Notes: generated by a model not told the origin, from the letters alone. Positions 31,412-39,962 are shown, counted from the first letter of the stretch. The stretch: 40,183 nt of DNA from Candidatus Komeilibacteria bacterium (GCA_030688315.1 JAUYIT010000041.1:1-40183), one strand, 5' to 3'. Numbers and translations are program-made.

Positions 31412-32764
31412 ATGTTAATAGATACTCACGCCCATTTGAATTTTAGGGCGTATGATAATGATAGGGAAGAGGTAATAAAGCGTTGTGCCCAAAAAGGCAT
31501 GGCGGTGGTTAACGTTGGCGCGCAATACGAAACCAGCAAGAGCGCGGCCGCGCTGGCGTTAAAGAATGAAAATTTTTACGCCACTGTGGGTCTGCATCCT
31601 ATTCATGCTTTTGACGAACCCTTTGACGCGGCCGCGTATGAATCATTGTTAAACCCTAAGGTCGTCGGCATCGGCGAATGCGGTTTGGATTACTGGTGGT
31701 TTAAATACCTTAAAGAGCCCTATAAAATCGTGTTACTGCATGGCTGGGGCGGCAGTAAAGACGAACGGTTTTTTGTTTGGCTGGATGAAGAATTGACCAA
31801 ACTCGGCCACACCGTGTTGCGGTTTAACTTTCCCGAAACCGACAGCCCCAATCAGGAGCAGTGGCTTAAGGAAATCCATAAACAGGTCGGTTATGTTAAC
31901 GGCAAAACCTTACTGGTCGGTTTTTCTTTGGGCGGTGTTTCCATTTTAAGATTTTTAGAAGGACTGGATGAAGACGCGGCCATTGCCGGATCGTATTTAC
32001 TGGGCACGCCTTCCACCCACATGGATTATCCGGAACTGAAAGATTTTTTTAAAACCAATTTTGACTGGCAACATATTAATACGGTCTGCAAAAATTTCAA
32101 CGTTTACAGTTCCAGTAATGATGAAGTGGTATCCGCCGAGCACGGTCAAAAGTTGGCTGATAAACTCAACACTAAAGTTAAGTCCATCAAGGATGCCTGG
32201 CATTTCAATTTGGATAAATTGCCGGAACTGTTGGTCAACATTAATGAAGACGTTATTGCCTGCGAAAAAAATCTGCCCACTATTGAACAAGTTATTGCCA
32301 AACAGAAAGAGATTTTTCTTAAACATATCGCCTTTGCCCAACAGCATAATCTGGCTTTAATGCTTCATGGCAGAAACGGTTTGGAAGGCCGTGATGTTTA
32401 CGCTGAAATGCTGGAAATCCTCAAACAGGAAAAAGTGGAACGCGCCGTTTTTCATTGCTACGGCGGCACGCTCGCTATGGCTCAACAAATCGCCGAGGCC
32501 GGTTATTTAATCGGCATTGATGGTCCGCTGACTTTCAAAAAAAAGAGCGAAGAACTTCAACAGATCGCCAAAGAAATTCCATTGGAAAATATCGTTTTGG
32601 AAACCGACGCGCCATATTTAACGCCCGAACCTCATCGGGGCGAGCGCAATGAATCAATTTACGTTGAGTTTATTGCCGCCAAAGTCGCTGAATTAAAAGG
32701 TTTATCAAAAGAAGAAGTTATTGAGCAGACCTGGCAAAACGCTAAAAAATTATTTAAGATTTAA
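31412..32764 (+). CDS. tatD: TatD-family hydrolase with a nested RBBP9-like serine hydrolase domain
   Basis: 450 aa, against about 260 for normal TatD. The TatD part has its metal ligands: His6 and His8 (DTHAHLN), Glu89 (GIGECGLDY), His319 (LMLHG), His348 (VFHCYGG) and Asp399 (LETDAPYLTPEPHRG). TatD enzymes are 3'-5' exonucleases or deacylases. Between GLDYWW (about 96) and the TatD helix QKEIFLKHIAFA (about 298) lies a complete alpha/beta hydrolase of the RBBP9/YdeN type. It starts YKIVLLHGWGGSKDE, has the nucleophile elbow GFSLGG (Ser172), the acid Asp237 (SSNDEVVS) and His264 (DAWHFN). Both active sites look intact. The gene follows cvpA by 2 nt. No frameshift or stop marks the borders. 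Confidence 0.92.
   Translation: MLIDTHAHLNFRAYDNDREEVIKRCAQKGMAVVNVGAQYETSKSAAALALKNENFYATVGLHPIHAFDEPFDAAAYESLLNPKVVGIGECGLDYWWFKYLKEPYKIVLLHGWGGSKDERFFVWLDEELTKLGHTVLRFNFPETDSPNQEQWLKEIHKQVGYVNGKTLLVGFSLGGVSILRFLEGLDEDAAIAGSYLLGTPSTHMDYPELKDFFKTNFDWQHINTVCKNFNVYSSSNDEVVSAEHGQKLADKLNTKVKSIKDAWHFNLDKLPELLVNINEDVIACEKNLPTIEQVIAKQKEIFLKHIAFAQQHNLALMLHGRNGLEGRDVYAEMLEILKQEKVERAVFHCYGGTLAMAQQIAEAGYLIGIDGPLTFKKKSEELQQIAKEIPLENIVLETDAPYLTPEPHRGERNESIYVEFIAAKVAELKGLSKEEVIEQTWQNAKKLFKI
31712..32260 (+). other. Inserted RBBP9/YdeN-like alpha/beta hydrolase domain inside tatD
   Basis: Residues about 101-283 of the TatD protein. The triad Ser172-Asp237-His264 has spacings of 65 and 27. In human RBBP9 (Ser75-Asp138-His165, from memory) they are 63 and 27. 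The HGWGGS oxyanion-loop motif and the W...L pattern (WLDEELTKLG, EQWLKEI) agree. Confidence 0.9.
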
Positions 32765-32770
32765 TTTTTT

Positions 32771-32817
32771 GCAGAAGGGAGGGGCTCGGAGTTCCAAAGC
32801 CCGCCCCTCCCTTCTGC
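32771..32817. repeat. Long GC-rich hairpin between tatD and rmuC
   Basis: Perfect 14-bp arms GCAGAAGGGAGGGG (32771-32784) and CCCCTCCCTTCTGC (32804-32817). A T-rich stretch precedes it and no T-tract follows, so it is a repeat-type hairpin rather than a plain terminator. Confidence 0.8.
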
Positions 32818-32825
32818 ACTTCCCA

Positions 32826-32847
32826 CCCCGGCACGGCCTCGCCGGGG
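32826..32847. repeat. Second GC-rich hairpin before rmuC
   Basis: CCCCGGC (32826-32832) / GCCGGGG (32841-32847) with an 8-nt loop. Confidence 0.7.
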
Positions 32848-32878
32848 CGGTTATAGAAACTAAAGCTAAATAAAACTT

Positions 32879-33937
32879 ATGGAGATTTTATTACTAGTCG
32901 TCCTCATAGCTATTGTTTTAGGCCTAGGCGTTATGGTATTTTTTATTTTAAATAAAAAACCGGTTGAATCCAATAACAACGATCAATCCATGTTAATGCT
33001 GCAAAATCAGCTTAACGAATTGAATAAAACTTTGGATAGCAAGCTTCATCAATCTTCGCAGGTCATGCAACAGCAGTTTTCGCAGTCGGCCAACATTATC
33101 CGCGATGTTACGGAACGCTTAACCAAACTGGATGAAACCAATAAGCAGGTCGTCGGCTTCGCAGACCAACTCAAAAGCTTGCAGGATATTCTCAAAAACC
33201 CCAAACAGCGCGGGGTAGTGGGGGAATACTATTTGGAAACCTTATTAAAAAACGTGATGCCACCCGGCAGTTATCAGATGCAGTATGATTTGGGCGAAGA
33301 CGAAAAAGGCAATAAATTAATCGTCGACGCCATTGTTAGGGTTAAAGATAAAATTATTCCCATTGATTCCAAATTTTCTTTGGAAAATTACAATCGGTTG
33401 GTTGTAGAACGCAACGAAGCCGAAAAAGACCGTTTGGAAAAATTGTTTGTGGGCGATTTAAAAATGAGGATTTTGGAAACTTCCAAATACATCCAGCCCA
33501 ACAAAGGCACCATGGATTTTGCTTTCATGTTTATTCCCCATGAAGCCATTTATTATGATTTGTTGATTAATAAAATCGGAGCGGTCACCGAAGATACCGA
33601 AAATCTGATTCAGCGCGCCGCTAACAAATACAAAGTGATTATTGTTTCGCCAACTTCATTTTTGGCGTATTTGCAAACCGTTCTGCAGGGTTTAAGGGCC
33701 ATGCAGATTGAAGAATCAGCCAAAGAAATCCGCAAGCGAGTGGAATTGTTAAGCAAGCATATGTTGAGCTACGATGCCTACCTGCTAAAGCTCGGAAACA
33801 ATTTAAGTACCACCGTTAACGCGTACAATTCCGCTTACGGCGAGTTTAAAAAGATTGATAAAGACGTGATTAAAATCGCTGGCGGTGAATCAAAAATAGA
33901 GCCGTTGGAGATTTCTAAGCCAAAATTAGGCGAATAG
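32879..33937 (+). CDS. rmuC: DNA recombination protein RmuC homologue
   Basis: 352 aa. An N-terminal transmembrane helix (residues about 2-23) is followed by a coiled coil (about 35-110, rich in Gln, Leu and Lys). The RmuC domain then follows, with PKQRGVVGEYYLETLLKNVMPPGSY (pieces QRGVVGEYYLETLL, MPPGSYQMQY), DAIVRVKDKIIPIDSKFSLENY, FMFIPHEAIYYDLL and VSPTSFLAYLQTVLQGLR. RmuC proteins limit inversions between repeats and have a restriction-like fold, which fits a genome rich in inverted repeats. The NUDIX gene starts 2 nt after the stop. Confidence 0.93.
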   Translation: MEILLLVVLIAIVLGLGVMVFFILNKKPVESNNNDQSMLMLQNQLNELNKTLDSKLHQSSQVMQQQFSQSANIIRDVTERLTKLDETNKQVVGFADQLKSLQDILKNPKQRGVVGEYYLETLLKNVMPPGSYQMQYDLGEDEKGNKLIVDAIVRVKDKIIPIDSKFSLENYNRLVVERNEAEKDRLEKLFVGDLKMRILETSKYIQPNKGTMDFAFMFIPHEAIYYDLLINKIGAVTEDTENLIQRAANKYKVIIVSPTSFLAYLQTVLQGLRAMQIEESAKEIRKRVELLSKHMLSYDAYLLKLGNNLSTTVNAYNSAYGEFKKIDKDVIKIAGGESKIEPLEISKPKLGE

Positions 33938-33939
33938 CT

Positions 33940-34488
33940 ATGGAAGAATATTTTGATATTGTTGACGAGAAAAATCAGCCGACCGGCGAAATCAGGTTGC
34001 GCTCTGAAGCTCATACTTTGGGCTTGTGGCATCGCACAGTTCACGTTTACTTTTTTAGGCAAACAAATAAGCAGTTGGAATTTTTAGTTCACCTGCGATC
34101 AAAAAATGTTGACTCAGCTCCTAACAATTGGGACACCCGTTTTGGCGGTCATCTTAAGGCGGGCGAAACCTATGAGCAAGCCGCAATCGGGGAGATCAAG
34201 GACGAAGTAGGTATTGAGGTTAATCTCAGTTCTTTGATTAATGGTTTGGCGCGCATCAGTAATAAAAAAACCAACAAAGAATTTTCGCAGGTGTATTATT
34301 ATAAGTTTACCGGCGAGTTAGGCGATTTATCATTTAAGGATAACGAAGTTCAGGAAGTAAAATGGCTTAAAGTTGATCAGATTATTCTTGAATTAACTGA
34401 AAATCCCAATAACTGGGCTCCTAGATTAGAGGGATTTCTGGAGATTTTAGAATATTTAACCTTACACCTAAAGAATAAGGATTATTAA
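33940..34488 (+). CDS. NUDIX hydrolase (IDI/YfcD-like)
   Basis: 182 aa. The start EEYFDIVDEKNQPTGEIRLRSEAH and the LWHRTVHVYFF strand are typical of the YfcD/isopentenyl-diphosphate-isomerase-like NUDIX branch. The NUDIX box, GHLKAGETYEQAAIGEIKDEVGI, fits GX5EX7REUXEEXGU except that the Arg is Gly and the first Glu of the EE pair is Asp (here in the pieces GHLKAGE and GEIKDEVGI). The metal-binding Glu residues are mostly kept. Substrate is unknown. It is coupled to rmuC (2-nt gap) and followed by a strong terminator. Confidence 0.9.
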   Translation: MEEYFDIVDEKNQPTGEIRLRSEAHTLGLWHRTVHVYFFRQTNKQLEFLVHLRSKNVDSAPNNWDTRFGGHLKAGETYEQAAIGEIKDEVGIEVNLSSLINGLARISNKKTNKEFSQVYYYKFTGELGDLSFKDNEVQEVKWLKVDQIILELTENPNNWAPRLEGFLEILEYLTLHLKNKDY

Positions 34489-34498
34489 TTTTAAGGAT

Positions 34499-34528
34499 AA
34501 TTTGGCTAGCTTTGGCCAAATTTTTTTG
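34499..34528 (+). terminator. Intrinsic terminator after the NUDIX gene
   Basis: AATTTGG (34499-34505) / CCAAATT (34516-34522) followed by a run of T residues. It separates the rmuC-NUDIX unit from the ATP synthase operon. Confidence 0.88.
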
Positions 34529-34545
34529 TTAAAATTTTAAGGTAC

Positions 34546-34574
34546 TTGAAACTTTCGGCTAATTAATCTATAAT
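34546..34574 (+). promoter_or_regulatory. Promoter of the ATP synthase operon
   Basis: TTGAAA (34546-34551), a 17-nt spacer and TATAAT (34569-34574). The leader of about 105 nt before the first gene contains the repeat at 34611-34653. Confidence 0.75.
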
Positions 34575-34610
34575 AACGGCGCAAAATCAGGATTTTGTGG
34601 AAAAATAATA

Positions 34611-34653
34611 CCCCACGACCCGCTCGCTACGCTCGCCAGCTCGTGGGGACCCC
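34611..34653. repeat. 43-bp GC-rich inverted repeat, copy 1, in the atp leader
   Basis: Arms CCCCACGA (34611-34618) / TCGTGGGG (34641-34648) around a CGCTCGCTACGCTCG core. It differs from 39908-39950 at one position. Confidence 0.85.
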
Positions 34654-34686
34654 GAAGATTAGCCGTTCTTTCTTAATAATTATAAT

Positions 34687-34980
34687 ATGGAAGAAAATAG
34701 GCCGTCTCAAGATAAAAAATGGTACGCCCAAGGAATTGAGGTTTTTGTGTCGGTCAGCGGCTGGATTGCCGGCCCCATCATCGCGGCCTTGTTTTTAGGC
34801 AAATGGCTGGACAAAAAATACAACAGCGAGCCGTGGCTGTTTTTGGCCTGCATCGGTTTGGCCTTTCTGATTTCTTCCTACGGCATTGTTAAAATCACTT
34901 TGGATTACATTAAAAAAATAGATCAGGAAGCTAAAGAGAAAAAAGATAACCATGACTCAACTGGAACAACAAGAGAATAA
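34687..34980 (+). CDS. AtpZ/AtpI-type F1Fo ATP synthase assembly protein
   Basis: 97 aa. Two membrane helices (about residues 20-38 and 51-72) with the family pattern GPIIAALFLGKWLDKKYNSEPWLF (pieces GPIIAALFLGKWLDKK, PWLFLACIGLAF), and charged ends. AtpI/AtpZ proteins assist c-ring assembly or ion loading and are usually the first gene of atp operons, as here. It overlaps atpB by 29 nt in another frame. It is too short and divergent to choose between AtpI and AtpZ. Confidence 0.8.
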   Translation: MEENRPSQDKKWYAQGIEVFVSVSGWIAGPIIAALFLGKWLDKKYNSEPWLFLACIGLAFLISSYGIVKITLDYIKKIDQEAKEKKDNHDSTGTTRE

Positions 34981-35851
34981 TCAAGAGGATATTTTGGGAA
35001 CCTGTCCCGAAACCAGTTTGCCATGCGCCGCCTCCAAGGAAACAACCGAAGTTTCCCATGAGATCACGCTGTTTGCCGAACCGATTTTTCACGTGGGCAA
35101 CTTTACGGTTACCAACTCATTGCTTAATTCCTGGACCGCGGTGCTGGCCTTAACCGTACTGGCTTTAATTTTAAAAAAGAAGATCGCCAAAATTCCGGGC
35201 CGGTTGCAAAGTTTTGCCGAAGTGATTATTGAAGGCGCTTTAAACATGGCCGATTCGGTGACCGGCGATAGGCAAAAAAGCCAAAAAATTTTCCCGATCG
35301 TGTTCGCGATTTTTTTGTTTATTTTACTGAATAACTGGCTGGGCCTGTTGCCCGGCATCGGTTCCATCGGCTTTATTGAAGAGGGGCACGGCGAGGCGAT
35401 TTTTGTGCCTTTATTTAGAGGCGCCACCGCCGATTTAAATACCACTTTGGCTTTGGCCTTATTCGCGGTGTTTGGTTCCAACATTTTTGGCATTTTTATG
35501 GTGGGCATTTGGAAGCACTTTAACAAGTTCGTCAACCTCAAGGCCTTTGCCGAAATTCCCATGAAAATCAAAAAAGAACCGACCATAATTTTTGTTAATC
35601 CAATCAAGGCCTTTGTGGGTATTATTGAAATTATCGGCGAAGCGGCCAAGGTGGCTTCATTGTCATTTAGGTTGTTCGGTAACATTTTTGCCGGCGAAGT
35701 TCTGCTGGCGGCCATGGCCGTGATTTTTGCCTTTATTTTACCGGTGCCATTCATGTTTTTGGAAGTAGTAGTGGGTCTGATTCAGGCGCTGATTTTTGCG
35801 ATGTTAACGTTAGTGTATTTTACTATCGCTTCGACTGCCGAGGAGCACTAA
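34952..35851 (+). CDS. atpB: ATP synthase Fo subunit a
   Basis: 299 aa integral membrane subunit that forms the ion half-channels beside the c-ring. The essential Arg is Arg240 in SLSFRLFGNIFAGE. FVNPIKAFVGIIEIIGEAAK and the final helix AMLTLVYFTIAST also match. The start at 34952 gives a polar N-terminal extension of about 45 residues with two Cys (CPETSLPC) that lies within the overlap with the upstream gene; a later start is possible. Codons and frame are intact throughout. A long antisense open frame here is only a composition effect. Confidence 0.95.
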   Translation: MTQLEQQENNQEDILGTCPETSLPCAASKETTEVSHEITLFAEPIFHVGNFTVTNSLLNSWTAVLALTVLALILKKKIAKIPGRLQSFAEVIIEGALNMADSVTGDRQKSQKIFPIVFAIFLFILLNNWLGLLPGIGSIGFIEEGHGEAIFVPLFRGATADLNTTLALALFAVFGSNIFGIFMVGIWKHFNKFVNLKAFAEIPMKIKKEPTIIFVNPIKAFVGIIEIIGEAAKVASLSFRLFGNIFAGEVLLAAMAVIFAFILPVPFMFLEVVVGLIQALIFAMLTLVYFTIASTAEEH

Positions 35852-35916
35852 TCTAATTAATCAATCCCAAACACGCGACTTTAAAAAATAAAACCAGTCG
35901 ACGCGAGCGGGAATAA

Positions 35917-36144
<228 letters not shown>

Positions 36145-36159
36145 TTGTCAAGTAACAGT

Positions 36160-36183
36160 CAGACGGTTGATTTAAACCGTCTG
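36160..36183 (+). promoter_or_regulatory. Hairpin directly after atpE
   Basis: CAGACGGTT (36160-36168) / AACCGTCTG (36175-36183), 9 perfect pairs, loop GATTTA, with no T-tract. It may protect the atpE 3' end after processing and so raise c-subunit yield. Confidence 0.6.
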
Positions 36184-36195
36184 GAGTTAAGTGAT

Positions 36196-36317
36196 AATTT
36201 ATAAGTTCCAAGTTCCAAGATCCAATTTACAAATAAATTCCAAATTCCAAATTAAACGTGTTTGGATATTGGAGATTGTAATTTTTTTGGAGATTGTAAT
36301 TTGTAATTTGAGATTTT
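36196..36317. repeat. AT-rich TTCCAAATT-type repeat in the atpE-atpF spacer
   Basis: Repeated words TTCCAAG, TTCCAAATT and ACAAATAAATTCCAAATT on the left face GGAGATTGTAATTT and TTTGTAATTTGAGA on the right, forming an imperfect inverted repeat. A related element fills the atpA-atpG spacer. Confidence 0.7.
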
Positions 36318-36324
36318 TAAAACT

Positions 36325-36822
36325 ATGGAAGAATTAATTAAAACATTTCACATTGATTGGAAACTGCTGATTGCCCAGCTGGTTAATTTTGGCATTGTTT
36401 TATTAGTTATTTGGAAGTTCGCGCTTAAACCGCTTAACAAAGTAATGGACAAGCGCGGTAAGGAAATTGCCAAAAGTTTGGAGGATGCCCGAGCCATTGA
36501 AGCCAATTTGGCCAAAAGCGAAAAAGAGCGCGAAGAACGGATTTTGGCGGCCAAAAAGGAAGCGCAGGAGATTATCGAAACTTCCAGGAATCAGGGCAAA
36601 CAGCAGGGTCAGGAAATTATTGAATCCGCCAAGCGCGAAGTGCAAACCGTGATTGCCGCGGCCAAAGAACAGATTGCCAATGAAAAAGACCGCATGATTA
36701 AGGAAATCAAAACAGAGGTCAGTCAATTAGTGGTGTTGACCACTAAAAAAGTGCTGACTGAAGTTTTGGATGAAAATTTAGATTCTAAAATGATTGAAAA
36801 CAGTTTGAAGAAGATTAATTAG
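36325..36822 (+). CDS. atpF: ATP synthase Fo subunit b
   Basis: 165 aa. One N-terminal membrane helix (about residues 13-30, LIAQLVNFGIVLLVIWKFALKPL) precedes a long, highly charged helix that forms the peripheral stalk coiled coil (about 35-150). The motif KPLNKVMDKRGKEIAKSLEDA is canonical for AtpF (pieces KPLNKVMDKRGKEIA, SLEDARAIEANLAKSE). The stalk contains the Glu/Lys/Ala periodicity expected for the right-handed coiled coil. A single b-type gene is seen, so a b2 homodimer is expected. Spacers on both sides carry repeats. Confidence 0.94.
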   Translation: MEELIKTFHIDWKLLIAQLVNFGIVLLVIWKFALKPLNKVMDKRGKEIAKSLEDARAIEANLAKSEKEREERILAAKKEAQEIIETSRNQGKQQGQEIIESAKREVQTVIAAAKEQIANEKDRMIKEIKTEVSQLVVLTTKKVLTEVLDENLDSKMIENSLKKIN

Positions 36823-36826
36823 AGAT

Positions 36827-36884
36827 TCTATCGCGCGGCCTCCCCACCGAATCGGCGGGTCGGCCGGCTCCAGAATGACAGATT
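36827..36884. repeat. Nested palindromic repeat, family B, reverse orientation
   Basis: GAGATTCTATCGC at the left and GCTCCAGAATGACAG at the right are the reverse complement of the borders at 18577-18632. The inner part is different (CGGCCTCCCCACC ... GGTCGGCCG region). Confidence 0.8.
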
Positions 36885-36910
36885 ATATGATTACATATAA
36901 ACTCCTCGGC

Positions 36911-36940
36911 TCGGAAATACAAAAGCAAAACTTTTGTATT
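36911..36940. repeat. Hairpin upstream of atpH
   Basis: GGAAATACAAAAG / CTTTTGTATTTC with a CAAAA loop, perfect over at least 11 bp. It makes an open frame upstream of atpH that is not coding. Confidence 0.7.
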
Positions 36941-36960
36941 TCACTCGCCCTACGTCGTTT

Positions 36961-37362
36961 ATGAAAAAGATTACGCCAAAACAATACGCCGGCGCGTTAT
37001 ACGCCAGCTTCAAAGATCAGCCGTCAGATAAGATTGAAAAGATTTTTGATAATTTTTTGGCGTTTGTTTGGGCTAATAAGGATTGGAAAAATTTATCCAA
37101 GATTCTGACCAGTTTTGAAAAAATTTATCAGGATAAAGAAGGTCTGGCTGATGCTCAAATAATTTCGTCTACGGATTTATCTTCAAAATTAAAAAATCAT
37201 TTGCAGAGCTGGCTGGATCAGTTTACTGGAAAAAAAGTTGAAGTAAAATATAATATCGATCAGGCTCTGCTGGGCGGTGTGGTAATCAAATACGATGATT
37301 TGATTTTGGACGCCAGTTTAAAAACCCAGTTAGCCAATTTACATAAACAATTAACCAATTAA
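36961..37362 (+). CDS. atpH: ATP synthase F1 subunit delta, short
   Basis: 133 aa from ATG 36961 (MKKITPKQYAGALYASF, a normal delta N-terminus). The in-frame codons before it belong to a repeat hairpin. The protein links the b stalk to the top of the alpha/beta hexamer. It is about 40 residues shorter than E. coli delta: the N-terminal helical domain is reduced, while the C-terminal VEVKYNIDQALLGGVVIKYDDLILDASL (pieces VEVKYNIDQALLGG, VIKYDDLILDAS) is typical. Position between atpF and atpA supports the call. Confidence 0.9.
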   Translation: MKKITPKQYAGALYASFKDQPSDKIEKIFDNFLAFVWANKDWKNLSKILTSFEKIYQDKEGLADAQIISSTDLSSKLKNHLQSWLDQFTGKKVEVKYNIDQALLGGVVIKYDDLILDASLKTQLANLHKQLTN

Positions 37363-37387
37363 AATTCATAATCAACCAAAATAACAT

Positions 37388-38893
37388 ATGACTACCAAAG
37401 ACCAGATTATTGATCAGCTTAAACAGCGCATTGCCAACTTTAAAGGCCAGGTGACCATGGAAAAAGTGGGCACGGTGGTGGAAGTGGGCGACGGCATTGC
37501 CAGAATTTCCGGGCTCTCGGAATGCATGTCTCAGGAAATGTTGGAATTTTCCGGCGGCCAGTTCGGCGTGGCTTTAAACTTGGAAGAAGAAGCCGTGGGC
37601 GCCATTATTTTGGGCGATTATTTGGCTATTAAAGAGGGCGATCAGGTTAAACTGACCGGCAGAATTTTGGAAGTACCGGTGGGCGAAGCCGTGATTGGAC
37701 GGGTGCTGAATTCTTTGGGCCAGCCCTTGGACGGCAAGGGAGAAATTAAAACCGACAAGTTTTATCCGGTGGAAAAAATCGCGCCGCGCGTAATTGACCG
37801 CGAATCCGTTAATACACCTTTGCAAACCGGTATTAAAGCCATTGACTCCATGATTCCCATCGGCCGCGGACAGCGCGAATTGATTATTGGCGATCGGCAA
37901 ACCGGTAAAACCGCCGTGGCTATTGATACCATCATCAATCAGCAGGGCCAAAATGTAAAATGTATTTATGTGGCCATCGGCCAAAAGGCCTCTAAGATCG
38001 CCAAAATCGTGGCTAAGCTGGAAGAGGCGGGCGCGATGAAGTACACCACTGTGGTGTTGGCTGGTGCTTCGGATCCGGCTTCATTATCATATATCGCTCC
38101 TTACTCAGGCAGCGCTATGGGCGAATATTTTATGGATAAGGGCGAAGACGTGTTGATTATTTATGATGACTTATCCAAACACGCCGTGGCTTACCGTGAA
38201 ATTTCTTTGTTGCTCAGGCGTCCGCCGGGCCGCGAGGCCTACCCGGGCGATATTTTTTATCTGCATTCCCGTTTATTGGAAAGAGCGGCTAAAATGAGCA
38301 AGGCCAAGGGCGGCGGATCTTTGACCGCATTGCCAATTATTGAAACCCAGGCCGGCGACGTTTCCGCTTATATTCCCACTAACGTTATTTCCATTACCGA
38401 CGGCCAGATCTTTTTGGAATCGGATTTGTTTTACAAAGGCGTGCGTCCGGCTTTAAACACCGGTATTTCCGTTTCCCGCGTGGGTAGTGCCGCGCAAATC
38501 AAGGCCATGAAAAAAGTGGCCGGCAAACTCAAGCTTTCCATGGCCCAATACCGCGAACTGGAGGCCTTTGCTCAATTCGGTTCGGATTTGGATGAAGCCA
38601 CGCAGAAGCAATTGAACTTGGGCAAACGTTTGACCGAAATCTTAAAACAGGGTCAATATGAACCAATGAGCGTGGAACAGCAGGTGGCTATTTTGTACGC
38701 GGCTATGAACGGTTATTTGGATAGCGTGCCGGCCGATCAAATTGCCAAGTTTGAAAGTGAATTCCATAAATATTTGGACGGCGCGGGCAAAGAGGCCCTT
38801 AATAAAATTAAGGAAGTTAAGGATTTAACGCCCGAAGTGGAAGCCAAGTTAAAAGCTACGATTGAAGATTTTAAAAAGCAGTTTATAAGTTAA
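37388..38893 (+). CDS. atpA: ATP synthase F1 subunit alpha
   Basis: 501 aa, normal length. Non-catalytic nucleotide-binding subunit. Walker A is GDRQTGKT (168-175), and [34 protein letters not shown] marks the Walker B side (pieces [31 protein letters not shown]). The ATP synthase alpha/beta signature region [17 protein letters not shown] is present. The N-terminal [17 protein letters not shown] and C-terminal helical domain are complete. It is the best conserved protein in the window and a suitable taxonomic marker. Confidence 0.98.
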   Translation: MTTKDQIIDQLKQRIANFKGQVTMEKVGTVVEVGDGIARISGLSECMSQEMLEFSGGQFGVALNLEEEAVGAIILGDYLAIKEGDQVKLTGRILEVPVGEAVIGRVLNSLGQPLDGKGEIKTDKFYPVEKIAPRVIDRESVNTPLQTGIKAIDSMIPIGRGQRELIIGDRQTGKTAVAIDTIINQQGQNVKCIYVAIGQKASKIAKIVAKLEEAGAMKYTTVVLAGASDPASLSYIAPYSGSAMGEYFMDKGEDVLIIYDDLSKHAVAYREISLLLRRPPGREAYPGDIFYLHSRLLERAAKMSKAKGGGSLTALPIIETQAGDVSAYIPTNVISITDGQIFLESDLFYKGVRPALNTGISVSRVGSAAQIKAMKKVAGKLKLSMAQYRELEAFAQFGSDLDEATQKQLNLGKRLTEILKQGQYEPMSVEQQVAILYAAMNGYLDSVPADQIAKFESEFHKYLDGAGKEALNKIKEVKDLTPEVEAKLKATIEDFKKQFIS

Positions 38894-38895
38894 TT

Positions 38896-38981
38896 TACAA
38901 TTTCCAAACACCAATTTCCAAATAAACTCCAAATTACAAGTAGCAAATTTTGGAAATTGGGATTTGTCATTTGGAATTTGA
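38896..38981. repeat. AT-rich TTCCAAATT-type repeat in the atpA-atpG spacer
   Basis: CCAATTTCCAAA (38911-38922) pairs with TTTTGGAAATTGG (38949-38961) within a larger imperfect inverted repeat. It contains the same word set as 36196-36317. Confidence 0.7.
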
Positions 38982-38987
38982 ATTGAT

Positions 38988-39902
38988 ATGCCACAAGCAA
39001 CACGAGACATTAAAAGAAGAATCAAGTCGGTGACTAATACCAAAAAAGTCACCAAGGCCATGCAAATGGTGGCGGCCGCCAAGATGCGTAAAGCGGTGGC
39101 TAATGTTTTGGCGTCTCGCAGTTATGCGGTACTGGCCTGGGAACTGGTTAAAAAACTGGCCGAACGGACCAACGCCAAATACCATCCTTTGCTGGCCACG
39201 CGTCCGCAAATTAAAAAAATCGGTTTGGTGCTAATTACTTCCAATCGCGGCTTGTGCGGCGGCTTTAACAATGCCATCATTAATACCGCTATTAAATTTG
39301 TTCGGCAACAGCAAGCAGATTTAGGCGTTGAAGCTGATCTAGTGGTGATGGGTAAAAAGGGCCGCGACGTCATGGTTAAATCCGGGCAAAACATTATTGC
39401 CGATTTTGAAAAATTGGATGTGACTACGGCCATTGAAGAAATCCGACCCTTGGTCAAGCTGTTAATCAGTGATTATTTAACGGGCAAACTGGATAAAGTA
39501 ATGATTGCCTATACCGATTTTATTTCCACTTTGGCGCAAAAACCCAGAATCTTGCAGTTGTTGCCTTTGCAAAGCCAAGACGATGATAAATATTTGGGCC
39601 AAGCCAAGCATGACCAAGCTGAAGTTAAGCAGGTCATGGCCGAAGCCGAATATTTGTTTGAACCCACGGCCGACAAGGTATTGCGCGATTTACTGCCCCG
39701 GATGCTGGAAACCAAAATGTATCAGGCGATTTTGGAATCCGACGCTTCCGAACATTCCAGCCGCATGGTAGCCATGCAAAACGCCACGGACGCGGCTAAA
39801 GATATGATTAGCGATTTGACATTGATATTTAACAAAGCCCGGCAGGGTTCCATTACCGCGGAGTTGGCCGATATTTCCGGCGGCCGCGCGGCCCTAGAAT
39901 AA
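38988..39902 (+). CDS. atpG: ATP synthase F1 subunit gamma
   Basis: 304 aa. Central rotor shaft. The N-terminal helix has RDIKRRIKSVTNTKKVTKAMQMVAAAKMRKA (pieces RDIKRRIKSVTNTKKVTKAM, QMVAAAKMRKA), followed by the Rossmann-like core with VLITSNRGLCGGFNNAII. The C-terminal helix has EHSSRMVAMQNATDAAKDMI and FNKARQGSITAELADISGGRAAL. All rotor and catch-loop motifs are in place. It is followed by a 165-bp repeat-filled spacer before atpD. Confidence 0.97.
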   Translation: MPQATRDIKRRIKSVTNTKKVTKAMQMVAAAKMRKAVANVLASRSYAVLAWELVKKLAERTNAKYHPLLATRPQIKKIGLVLITSNRGLCGGFNNAIINTAIKFVRQQQADLGVEADLVVMGKKGRDVMVKSGQNIIADFEKLDVTTAIEEIRPLVKLLISDYLTGKLDKVMIAYTDFISTLAQKPRILQLLPLQSQDDDKYLGQAKHDQAEVKQVMAEAEYLFEPTADKVLRDLLPRMLETKMYQAILESDASEHSSRMVAMQNATDAAKDMISDLTLIFNKARQGSITAELADISGGRAALE

Positions 39903-39907
39903 GATCA

Positions 39908-39950
39908 CCCCACGACCCGCTCGCTACGCTCGCCTGCTCGTGGGGACCCC
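39908..39950. repeat. 43-bp GC-rich inverted repeat, copy 2, before atpD
   Basis: CCCCACGA (39908-39915) / TCGTGGGG (39938-39945). Identical to 34611-34653 except for one base, and in the same orientation. The two copies bracket the atpI/Z-to-atpG block. Confidence 0.85.
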
Positions 39951-39962
39951 GGCAGACTTCGC

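Noticed and set aside
31412..32764. TatD fusion as a simple gene-calling or frameshift artefact
   Set aside because: One uninterrupted frame, both catalytic sets intact, and clean return to the TatD fold; an assembly chimera remains possible but nothing in the sequence suggests it.
35089..35754. Long antisense open frame across atpB
   Set aside because: A composition shadow of atpB: no start signal, no recognisable domain, and the sense protein is a certain AtpB.
36934..36960. N-terminal extension of AtpH
   Set aside because: It lies next to a repeat hairpin; MKKITPKQYAGALY at 36961 is the normal start.
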